A model generated the notes under the pieces. It saw only the letters and a program-made list of their open reading frames with translations. It made no database searches and was not told the DNA's origin. Positions 1 through 6,179 of a DNA stretch of 11,481 nt are shown here, piece after piece; within the stretch, counting starts at the first letter, position 1, and each line of letters starts with the position of its first letter. Made by a program: the position numbers and the translations under genes. Origin of the DNA: an uncultured Clostridia bacterium. Its GTDB lineage: Bacteria; Bacillota; Clostridia; Oscillospirales; CAG-272. The stretch is taken from positions 1 to 11,481 of the forward strand of contig CALGCW010000059.1 in assembly GCA_937884385.1 (NCBI GenBank), in the 5' to 3' direction.

Positions 1-33
1 AGTAAAAGCCGCATTTGCCGAGCAATTTTTCTT

Positions 34-381
34 TCATCTTCGTATAAGTATCCCTTTCATAAACTCGCTATCGTTATGAAACTCATACACGGTAGTTATT
101 TCTTCCTCGGTGCAACCGATAAGAAGCTTGATTTCGGTGTCCTTCTTCATCAAATCAACGGTGCATATTATGGCGTTTACCTGTTTGGCGGCTAACGAGC
201 CAAGCCAAACGTCAATACCGCCGCCGTCCATTGATGAGGTGTTTTCTATATAGCCGTAATCGACCTCATATTTTATATTCGGAAATCTCGGATGAACGCT
301 GCCTTTCGGTCTGTCGATCACAATTCTGCCCGATGAAACGAGCGTATCTATTGCTTTCCAAAAATCGTTATCATACATCAT
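34..381 (-). CDS. Small inorganic pyrophosphatase-like protein
   Basis: This 115-residue protein resembles the core of family I soluble inorganic pyrophosphatase (PPi + H2O to 2 Pi, cytosolic). It aligns without gaps around the active site: Tyr38 and Tyr42 in the segment KYEVDYGY match E. coli Tyr51 and Tyr55, and the acidic loop DGGGIDVW (Asp52 to Asp57) matches DGDPxD (Asp65 to Asp70). Asp76 and Asp81, followed by Lys85, match the Asp97/Asp102 region. The middle aspartate of the loop (E. coli Asp67) is Gly54 here. At 115 residues it is clearly shorter than the usual 170-180. I chose the ATG at 381 because an AAAGAGG sits upstream and the protein then begins close to the conserved FWKAIDTLV segment; an in-frame TTG at 417 would add 12 residues. 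It is the second gene after the 308-residue protein, whose stop codon is at 421-419. Small Clostridia relatives are usually labelled inorganic pyrophosphatase, but activity is unproven. Confidence 0.75.
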   Translation of the reverse strand: MMYDNDFWKAIDTLVSSGRIVIDRPKGSVHPRFPNIKYEVDYGYIENTSSMDGGGIDVWLGSLAAKQVNAIICTVDLMKKDTEIKLLIGCTEEEITTVYEFHNDSEFMKGILIRR

Positions 382-418
382 TGCTATAAATTCCTCTTTA
401 TTGTTTTCCCTCTCCAAT

Positions 419-1345
419 TCACCAAAACATTCCTATCGGCAGGGTGTGGAGTATGGTGTGGGTTAATTTTACAAATTCCTGCTCGGTGGTGTCGGTTAGG
501 AGTCTGATGCGGATGCTTTGCGGATATTTTGCGGCAAGCGCGGCGATCTCGCACTGTACGTGGCAATCGAGCCGATTCGGCTCTATGCAAAGCGTGAGCG
601 GTCTCGTGAGCTTCAGCCGTGTGAGCAGGTCGAGCGTGATCTTCATCCCCTCGCTGTTCTTCAGATAGATGCAGGGCGAAAGCTCGCTTTTCATCATTGC
701 GCGGCAAAACAGCCACACGCTGAGTGTCAGCATTTCGTTTTCATTAGTATCTTTGTATTTTTCACCACTCACAAAACTATTATATATCTGCTCGGCGTGA
801 TAGGCGTCGGGGCGGATATACTTCCTATCGCGAAAATCTACAGACAGAAGATCTGCACCTTGATTGTTACATTCCTCAACGAGCATTTCAGCCATTTCTT
901 CGGTTTCCTCGGAAAAGGTTTTTTTCTCGTTTTTCATAGAGAGAAGCATCCCCTCTATGCTTACCGCATTTAACGGTTTTTCGTTTGATCTGCGGTAAAG
1001 CTCTCTGCATTTTTCTAAGAGAAGATTCTCGTATTTCAAGGAAATTTCAGGAGTATCGCCCTGCTCTTTTTCGGACAAAAATATCCTGCGCCAAAGCTCT
1101 TTCGTGCGCTCTCGGTCAAGCGGAAGATCTCGGCTGATATCTATGCGCTCGCCCGTATCGTAAAGGAGTGCAGAAAGAAAGAGATCAAGCGCTCGGGTAC
1201 CTATAAAAAGCTCGGCATTCTCGCATACAAACGCGAAGCGCTCAAAGTCAGACAAACCGTTAAATTTGCATTTTTCATCACTCCACACAAGCGACGTCGT
1301 TCTTTTAAAACTCTCGTCGTTTAAGACTTGTAAACAACGGCTCAT
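419..1345 (-). CDS. Hypothetical protein, 308 aa, family not recognised
   Basis: I do not recognise this protein. It has no signal peptide, no clear transmembrane segment and no nucleotide-binding motif. It is rich in charged residues (for example around 75-120 and 136-160) and looks like a soluble, mostly helical protein. The C-terminal third (about 205-300) alternates hydrophobic strands and helices as in an alpha/beta fold. Seven cysteines are spread along it without a CxxC pair (Cys4, 26, 41, 113, 159 and others, with Cys253, 261 and 265 clustered). The start is the ATG at 1345: a near-perfect AGGAGG lies just upstream and a consensus promoter at 1383-1411 lies inside the longer open frame, so the extension to 1456 cannot be translated from that promoter. 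It is the first gene of a two-gene minus-strand unit with the pyrophosphatase-like gene, which is not enough to assign a role. Confidence 0.75.
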   Translation of the reverse strand: MSRCLQVLNDESFKRTTSLVWSDEKCKFNGLSDFERFAFVCENAELFIGTRALDLFLSALLYDTGERIDISRDLPLDRERTKELWRRIFLSEKEQGDTPEISLKYENLLLEKCRELYRRSNEKPLNAVSIEGMLLSMKNEKKTFSEETEEMAEMLVEECNNQGADLLSVDFRDRKYIRPDAYHAEQIYNSFVSGEKYKDTNENEMLTLSVWLFCRAMMKSELSPCIYLKNSEGMKITLDLLTRLKLTRPLTLCIEPNRLDCHVQCEIAALAAKYPQSIRIRLLTDTTEQEFVKLTHTILHTLPIGMFW

Positions 1346-1382
1346 TTGCTTCCTCCTCTCTTTTTTCGCATTCTTAAGCACA

Positions 1383-1411
1383 ATTATAGCACACTTCCCG
1401 CGATTTTTCAA
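1383..1411 (-). promoter_or_regulatory. Sigma-A promoter for the minus-strand unit
   Basis: Read on the minus strand, TTGAAA (1411-1406), a 17-base spacer and TATAAT (1388-1383) form a near-consensus promoter. A TG one base before the -10 makes it an extended -10 element. Transcription would start near 1376, giving a leader of about 30 bases before the ATG at 1345. Confidence 0.75.
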
Positions 1412-1495
1412 CTCCGCTACAGAAAATAAGGCTCGGATACGAGGATTTTCTTTCAAAAATATTCCTCTCCCCCGCTAATTTTTTTGAAAATTCTA

Positions 1496-1524
1496 TAGAC
1501 TTTTACGGCGTTCTGTGGTATAAT
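1496..1524 (+). promoter_or_regulatory. Sigma-A promoter for the MBL-gltX-glnS unit
   Basis: TAGACT (1496-1501), a 17-base spacer and TATAAT (1519-1524) with a TG extended -10 (1516-1517). A second TATAAT overlaps at 1524-1529. The predicted start near 1531 lies about 28 bases before the TTG start of the first gene. It faces away from the minus-strand promoter at 1383-1411. No T-box or other long leader fits in this short 5' region. Confidence 0.75.
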
Positions 1525-1558
1525 ATAATGAAGTTTTATTGTTATAAGGAGAGTTCTC

Positions 1559-2197
1559 TTGAAAATATTTCTTCTTTGTCCGCGCTCCTTTGGGGCAAAC
1601 ACCTATCTTTTAGTCTCGGGAAGCTCTGCTATCGCGGTTGATCCTTGCGTTACGGTAGGCGCTATTTCCAAGGCACTTGACGAGGCAGAGGCACGCCTTG
1701 AGGGTATTCTTCTCACCCACGGGCACTTTGACCACACGGCGTCGGTGGACAAGCTCAGAGACGCTTTCCCCGTGCCGCTTACAGTTCACGCCGAGGATGC
1801 GGTAATGCTGACCGACGGGCGCATAAACGGATATTTTGATTTCTTTGGCAGAGAGCAAACTCACCGCCCTGCCGAAAGAGTGGTGCTCGACGGCGATATC
1901 ATCACGCTTGGCGACGAGGAGATCAAGGTCATCCACACCCCCGGACACTCGCGCGGCTCGTGCTGTTTTCTTGCGAAGGACGAGGACGGCAAGGACTTTC
2001 TTATCAGCGGAGACACGCTCTTCTCCGACAATATCGGGCGCTGTGATCTCTACGGCGGCGACGAGGCAGAAATGGCGCGCTCCTTAAAGCGTCTCACCAC
2101 GCTTGAAGGCAGTATGACTATCTACCCCGGCCACGGTGGCTCGGACACGCTCGGACGAGCACTCATGAGCGCCGCTTACTTTATTGACTTAAATTGA
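1559..2197 (+). CDS. Metallo-beta-lactamase-fold hydrolase, glyoxalase II-like
   Basis: A 212-residue, single-domain MBL-fold protein, probably a cytosolic zinc hydrolase acting on a thioester or similar small substrate. The metal-binding signature is complete: THGHFDH (His54, His56, Asp58, His59), HTPGHS (His130), SGDTLF (Asp152) and YPGHGG (His192). The length and motif order match the small glyoxalase II-like hydrolases common in Bacillota; the true substrate cannot be told from sequence, and the long C-terminal domain of classical glyoxalase II is absent. Translation starts at a TTG: AAGGAGAG at 1546-1553 is well spaced from it, and the protein then opens with the usual first beta strand (MKIFLLCPRS). 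It is the first gene of the unit; gltX follows after 28 bases. Confidence 0.88.
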   Translation: MKIFLLCPRSFGANTYLLVSGSSAIAVDPCVTVGAISKALDEAEARLEGILLTHGHFDHTASVDKLRDAFPVPLTVHAEDAVMLTDGRINGYFDFFGREQTHRPAERVVLDGDIITLGDEEIKVIHTPGHSRGSCCFLAKDEDGKDFLISGDTLFSDNIGRCDLYGGDEAEMARSLKRLTTLEGSMTIYPGHGGSDTLGRALMSAAYFIDLN

Positions 2198-2225
2198 CTT
2201 ACATCCAGCAGAAAGGAAAAATAAT

Positions 2226-3914
2226 ATGTTAGACTATCAAAAGCTTGCAGAGCTTCTGTTCCCCCACGTCAGCGCGCTTCCCGAGGATATGGAAACAGCT
2301 TTCCCCAAGAGAGAGCTTCCCGAGGGCGCAAAGGTAACGAGATTTGCTCCCAGCCCCACGGGCTTCGTTCACTTCGGCGGACTTTTCCCCACCCTTGTAG
2401 GTGAGAGACTTGCTCACCAAAGCGGCGGTGTTTTCTATCTTCGAATTGAGGATACGGACGCAAAGCGCGAGGTCGCAGGCGCGGCTGAAAGCCTTATAAA
2501 AACGTTCAATTATTACGGAATCAATTTCGACGAGGGCGCAATTCTCGATGAGAACGGCAACCTCACCGACTGCGGTGACTACGGGCCCTACAAGCAGTCA
2601 AACAGAGTCGATATTTATCACGTTTTCGCTAAAAAGCTCGTTTCCGAGGGCAAGGCTTATCCTGTTTTCACGACAAAAGAGGAGCTTCAGGCTCTTAATG
2701 CCGTTGACAAAAAGGCAGAGGTAAAGGCTAAGGACTGGCACGAGGATGGCGGTGAGCAGAGAGAAGAGATGCTCCGCAACCGTATTTTCACGATAGACGA
2801 GGTCAAGGCACATCTTGCCGCAGGCGACCCCTTCGTGCTCCGTATGCTCTCTGACGGCGACCCCGATAAAAAGATAAAGTTCACAGACCTTATAAAGGGT
2901 GACCGTGAGCTTCCCGAAAACGACCGCGACGAGGTTCTTCTCAAGAGCGACGGTGTTCCCTCTTATCACTTTGCACACGCTGTTGACGATCACCTTATGG
3001 GAACTACCCACGTCATCCGCGGTGACGAATGGTATGCAAGCCTTTCCCGTCACATAATGCTCTTCCGCTTCCTCGGCTTCAAGCTTCCCAAATACGCGCA
3101 TATTTCTCCCATTATGCAGATGGGAGAGAACGGCTCGAAGAAAAAATTCTCAAAGCGCGATCTCGGATCGAATATGGAATATTACCGCGAGCTTGGATAT
3201 GATAAGGACTGCGTAGTTGAATACGTTATGACCCTTCTCAACTCCAACTACGAGGATTGGCACGCGCAGAACCCCGACAAGAAATATACCGACTTCCCCT
3301 TCTCCTTGAAGAAGATGTCAAGCTCCGGTTGTCTTTACGATATCAATAAACTCACCGACGTTTCAAAGAACGTGATCTCAAGAATGGACGCAAACACAGT
3401 TTACGAAAGACTTCTTGATTGGGCAAGCGAATTCGACACCAAATTTGCAGCGCTCCTACGTGAAAATGAGGAAATGTCCAAAAAGATACTTGCTATCGGC
3501 AGAGGCGGCAAAAAGCCGAGAAAAGACCTTGCCAAATGGTCCGATGCAAGAGATTATATGGGATTCTTCTTCGCTCCCCTCTTTGAGATCAAGGAAGAGT
3601 ACCCCGCGCACTTCTCTCGCGGTGATATCCGACAGTGTCTCGAGCTCTTCAAGCAGACGTACGATTACAGCGACGATATGAACACCTGGTTTGAAAAGAT
3701 CAAGGCTATCGCAACAAAGATCGGGTTTGCCGCTGATATGAAGGAATATAAGGCAAATCCCGATGCCTTCGGAGGCAACGTTGCAGACGTTTCAATGTTC
3801 ATACGAGTAGCCGTGACGGGCAAGACCAACGCGCCCGACCTCTACACGGTAATGCAGATAATCGGCAAGGACGAAACACTTGCGAGAATAGAGGCAATGC
3901 TGAACAAAATCTAA
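2226..3914 (+). CDS. gltX: Glutamate--tRNA ligase (GluRS)
   Basis: Class I aminoacyl-tRNA synthetase that attaches glutamate to tRNA-Glu in the cytosol. The Rossmann catalytic domain starts with RFAPSPTGFVHFGG (HIGH motif as HFGG, residues 49-52), followed by RIEDTDAKRE (73-82), SDGVPSYHFAHAVDDHLMG (241-259), the VIRGDEW segment (263-269) and a KMSKS equivalent KKFSKRD (306-312). The rest is the helical anticodon-binding region. At 562 residues it is about 70 longer than typical bacterial GluRS. The extra length includes an N-terminal segment of about 37 residues before the APSPTG motif. This matches a divergent GluRS form I associate with Clostridia. AAAGGA at 2212-2217 supports the ATG, and glnS starts 18 bases after the stop. 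Whether it charges only tRNA-Glu or also tRNA-Gln cannot be decided here; the neighbouring glnS suggests it is discriminating. Confidence 0.95.
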   Translation: MLDYQKLAELLFPHVSALPEDMETAFPKRELPEGAKVTRFAPSPTGFVHFGGLFPTLVGERLAHQSGGVFYLRIEDTDAKREVAGAAESLIKTFNYYGINFDEGAILDENGNLTDCGDYGPYKQSNRVDIYHVFAKKLVSEGKAYPVFTTKEELQALNAVDKKAEVKAKDWHEDGGEQREEMLRNRIFTIDEVKAHLAAGDPFVLRMLSDGDPDKKIKFTDLIKGDRELPENDRDEVLLKSDGVPSYHFAHAVDDHLMGTTHVIRGDEWYASLSRHIMLFRFLGFKLPKYAHISPIMQMGENGSKKKFSKRDLGSNMEYYRELGYDKDCVVEYVMTLLNSNYEDWHAQNPDKKYTDFPFSLKKMSSSGCLYDINKLTDVSKNVISRMDANTVYERLLDWASEFDTKFAALLRENEEMSKKILAIGRGGKKPRKDLAKWSDARDYMGFFFAPLFEIKEEYPAHFSRGDIRQCLELFKQTYDYSDDMNTWFEKIKAIATKIGFAADMKEYKANPDAFGGNVADVSMFIRVAVTGKTNAPDLYTVMQIIGKDETLARIEAMLNKI

Positions 3915-3932
3915 ACAAAAGAGGACAAAAAC

Positions 3933-5591
3933 ATGTCAGAAATAAATTCCAACTTTATACACGATATAATCGACGCGGATCTAAGTGAAAATCCCGATAT
4001 AAAGATCATAACGCGCTTTCCTCCCGAGCCCAACGGTTATCTCCACATCGGCTCTGCGAAGGCGATAATGATCAACTATGAAACAGCAAAAAAATACGGC
4101 GGAAAATTCAATCTCCGCTATGACGACACCAACCCTGCAAAGGAGGACAACGAATACGTTGAATCCATCTACGAGGACCTCCATTGGCTCGGTGCAGTAC
4201 CCAACGGCGGTATTTATTACGGCTCGGACTATTTCGATAAATGCTATGAGTTCGCAGTAAAGCTCATCAAGGACGGTAAGGCGTACGTTTGCGACCTTAC
4301 TGCAGAAGAGATGAGAGAATACCGCGGCACTCTCACAACGCCCGGCAAGGAAAGCCCCTACCGCAACAGAACGGTTGAGGAGAACCTCGATCTATTTGAA
4401 AGAATGAAGAACGGTGAATTCCCCGACGGCTCACATACGCTTCGCGCAAAGATAGATATGGCTTCACCCAATATCAATCTGCGTGACCCCGCTATCTACA
4501 GAATAGTTCACGTAAGCCACCACCGTCAGGGCGACAAGTGGTGCATCTATCCCCTTTATGATTACGCGCATCCCATTCAGGACGCACTTGAGGGCATCAC
4601 CTATTCCCTTTGCTCTCTTGAGTTTGAAAATCACCGTCCCCTTTACGAATGGGTGATCGATAATATCGGCATTGATAATAAGCCCAATCCCAAGCAGAGA
4701 GAGTTCGCGCGTCTTAACGTAACACATACAGTAATGAGCAAGAGATACCTTCGCTATCTCGTTGAAAACAATATGGTCGACGGCTGGGACGACCCCCGTC
4801 TTCCTACCCTTTGTGCGCTCCGCAGACGCGGCTACACTCCTACGTCCATCTTCAATTTCCTAAGAAGCGCCGGCGTTGCAAAGGCAAACAGCCTCGTAGA
4901 TATCGAAATGCTTGAGCATTGCATCCGCGAGGAGCTCAATGCTACCGCAAGCAGACGTATCTGCGTCAAGAACCCCATCAAGGTCGTTGTGACGAATTAC
5001 CCCGAGGATAAGGTCGAATACTTCGACGTTCCCAACAACCCCTCCGCAGAGAACGCAGGCACAAGACCCGTTCCCTTCACTCGCGAGCTTTACATCGACG
5101 AAAGCGACTTTGCAGAGGTACCCCCGCCTAAGTTCTTCCGTATGAAGCCAGAAGGTGAGGTCCGCCTTATGGGCGCGTATATCGTTAAGTGCAACGAAAT
5201 CATCAAAAATGAGGACGGCACAGTTAAGGAGATCCGCTGCACAGCAGACCTCGAAACGAGAAACGGTATGCCCGTCGACGGCAGAAAGATCAAGGGCACG
5301 ATACACTGGCTCAGCGCAAAATATGCAGAGGAAGCTACCTTGATGCTCTATGACAATCTCTTTACTATCGAAAACACGAACGATATCCCCGAGGATAAGA
5401 CCTATAACGACTATCTTAATCCCAACTCCCTTGTAAAGGTAGAGCATTGCAAGATCGAGGCTTCCCTTCTTGATGCAAAGGCAGGAGATAAGTTCCAGTT
5501 CGTTCGTGACGGCTACTACTGCAAGGACTCCAAATACGAAAACACCTTTAACCGCGTTGTCGGTCTTAAGGACTCATTTCCCAAAAAGTAA
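3933..5591 (+). CDS. glnS: Glutamine--tRNA ligase (GlnRS)
   Basis: Class I synthetase that charges tRNA-Gln directly with glutamine. The GlnRS signature FPPEPNGYLHIGSAK (29-43) carries the HIGH motif in the form HIGS (38-41). It is followed by LRYDDTNPAKED (61-72), the YPLYDYAHPIQDALEGIT segment (206-223) and the KMSKS equivalent VMSKR (267-271). DDPRLPTLCALRRRGYTP (286-303) is the typical GlnRS stretch leading to the anticodon-binding beta-barrels in the C-terminal 200 residues. Its 552 residues match the bacterial family (E. coli about 554), so it appears intact. An AGAGGA ribosome binding site precedes the ATG. Many Bacillota lack GlnRS and use GatCAB transamidation; its position directly after gltX suggests the two charging activities are co-expressed. 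Confidence 0.96.
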   Translation: MSEINSNFIHDIIDADLSENPDIKIITRFPPEPNGYLHIGSAKAIMINYETAKKYGGKFNLRYDDTNPAKEDNEYVESIYEDLHWLGAVPNGGIYYGSDYFDKCYEFAVKLIKDGKAYVCDLTAEEMREYRGTLTTPGKESPYRNRTVEENLDLFERMKNGEFPDGSHTLRAKIDMASPNINLRDPAIYRIVHVSHHRQGDKWCIYPLYDYAHPIQDALEGITYSLCSLEFENHRPLYEWVIDNIGIDNKPNPKQREFARLNVTHTVMSKRYLRYLVENNMVDGWDDPRLPTLCALRRRGYTPTSIFNFLRSAGVAKANSLVDIEMLEHCIREELNATASRRICVKNPIKVVVTNYPEDKVEYFDVPNNPSAENAGTRPVPFTRELYIDESDFAEVPPPKFFRMKPEGEVRLMGAYIVKCNEIIKNEDGTVKEIRCTADLETRNGMPVDGRKIKGTIHWLSAKYAEEATLMLYDNLFTIENTNDIPEDKTYNDYLNPNSLVKVEHCKIEASLLDAKAGDKFQFVRDGYYCKDSKYENTFNRVVGLKDSFPKK

Positions 5592-5606
5592 TAGCAGGAG
5601 AAAAAT

Positions 5607-5909
5607 ATGCTTGACTTTATAGCAAAGCATCCCATTGAGACTTTCGCGGCGGCATATCTTTTGACGGTCTCTCTCGTTGCGATCATCATTACCGTTTACG
5701 ATAAAAGGATCGCGGGAAAAGGCAAGCGCAGGATTCCCGAAGCAACGCTTCTGCTGTGGAGCGCCATTGGCGGGTCTGTCGCAATGTATATAACGATGCA
5801 CACCATCAGACATAAAACGCAACACAAAAAGTTTATGATAGGCATCCCAGTCATTATGGCACTGCAGATCATCTCACTTCTTGTGCTTGCATATTATGGT
5901 ATCATTTAA
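5607..5909 (+). CDS. DUF1294 family small membrane protein
   Basis: A 100-residue integral membrane protein with three hydrophobic segments, roughly residues 13-30, 47-62 and 77-98. The order YDKR (31-34), then RIPEATLLLWSAIGGSVA (41-58), then a RHKTQHKKF stretch (68-76) is the DUF1294 signature (YDKR, RIPE, GG, RHKT). The function of this family is not known to me. AGGAG at 5596-5600 lies six bases before the ATG and the gene starts 15 bases after glnS, so it is the last gene of the unit, directly before the terminator at 5921. Link to tRNA charging is only by co-transcription. Confidence 0.88.
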   Translation: MLDFIAKHPIETFAAAYLLTVSLVAIIITVYDKRIAGKGKRRIPEATLLLWSAIGGSVAMYITMHTIRHKTQHKKFMIGIPVIMALQIISLLVLAYYGII

Positions 5910-5920
5910 CAACAATCTCA

Positions 5921-5954
5921 CCGACTCACGATTGCGTGAGTCGGTTTTTCTTTT
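5921..5954 (+). terminator. Intrinsic terminator after the DUF1294 gene
   Basis: A perfect 10-bp stem (CCGACTCACG at 5921-5930 with CGTGAGTCGG at 5935-5944) closes a four-base ATTG loop and is followed by TTTTTCTTTT. It lies 11 bases after the stop codon and ends the MBL-gltX-glnS-DUF1294 transcript. Confidence 0.93.
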
Positions 5955-5972
5955 GCTTTACTTAACATAGTG

Positions 5973-6001
5973 TTGACAATGTTCCCAATATATGTTAGAA
6001 T
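5973..6001 (+). promoter_or_regulatory. Consensus sigma-A promoter ahead of a hairpin
   Basis: Perfect -35 TTGACA (5973-5978), a 17-base spacer and TAGAAT (5996-6001), with a TG extended -10 at 5993-5994. This is one of the closest matches to consensus in the window. Transcription would begin near 6008 and meet a strong terminator hairpin about 20 bases later. Confidence 0.75.
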
Positions 6002-6007
6002 ATCAAT

Positions 6008-6065
6008 GATAAAGGTGCCTGAAAGGCGCAGAGTAGGGCATTTTTGCCTTGCTCTGCGCTTTTTT
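6008..6065 (+). ncRNA. Candidate small RNA or attenuated leader ending in a terminator
   Basis: Transcription from the 5973-6001 promoter would yield an RNA of roughly 58 bases. Its 3' half is a 15-bp stem (6026-6040 with 6045-6059, two G-U pairs, TTTT loop) followed by TTTTTT (6060-6065), a strong intrinsic terminator. A small hairpin just before it (GTGCC 6015-6019 with GGCGC 6025-6029, loop TGAAA) shares bases 6026-6029 with the terminator's left arm, so the two folds are mutually exclusive. This could be a free-standing small RNA or a conditional leader for the lipoprotein gene at 6180. I could not match it to a known riboswitch class, and no open reading frame fits inside. The terminator is seen directly; the RNA is inferred. 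Confidence 0.5.
6026..6065 (+). terminator. Intrinsic terminator with 15-bp stem
   Basis: GCGCAGAG and GGCA in the left arm (6026-6040) pair with the right arm (6045-6059), giving 13 Watson-Crick and two G-U pairs around a TTTT loop, followed by six T. It stands downstream of its own promoter rather than of a protein gene. Confidence 0.88.
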
Positions 6066-6114
6066 AGAAATTATTTATGATTTTTTAAGCTTTTTTCAGA
6101 AAAGCTGAAGAATT

Positions 6115-6142
6115 TTGTGAAGAAAACAGGTATTATTATATA
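6115..6142 (+). promoter_or_regulatory. Possible weak promoter for the lipoprotein gene
   Basis: TTGTGA (6115-6120) and TATATA (6137-6142) with a 16-base spacer could give the lipoprotein gene its own transcript, independent of the terminated RNA upstream. The region is very AT-rich, so chance matches are easy; treat this as a candidate only. Confidence 0.3.
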
Positions 6143-6179
6143 GAGGGTATCCTCAAATTTGATAAAAAGGAGAAAAATT

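Noticed and set aside
518..973. 151-residue plus-strand frame opposite the 308-residue gene
   Set aside because: No ribosome binding site or promoter in that direction, and the minus-strand gene has both.
1346..1456. Upstream extension of the 308-residue gene (37 more residues)
   Set aside because: The promoter at 1383-1411 lies inside the extension and the ATG at 1345 has an AGGAGG site; the longer start would not be on the transcript.
4860..5447. 195-residue open frame antisense to glnS
   Set aside because: Shadow of a well-conserved synthetase gene caused by strong codon bias; no recognisable domain.
6008..6065. Known riboswitch in front of the lipoprotein gene
   Set aside because: The region is too short and lacks the conserved cores I can recall for common classes; kept only as an unassigned RNA candidate.
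6159..6179. TTG start seven codons before the lipoprotein ATG
   Set aside because: The AAGGAG at 6167-6172 is placed for the ATG at 6180, and the longer form would put extra basic residues before a normal signal peptide.
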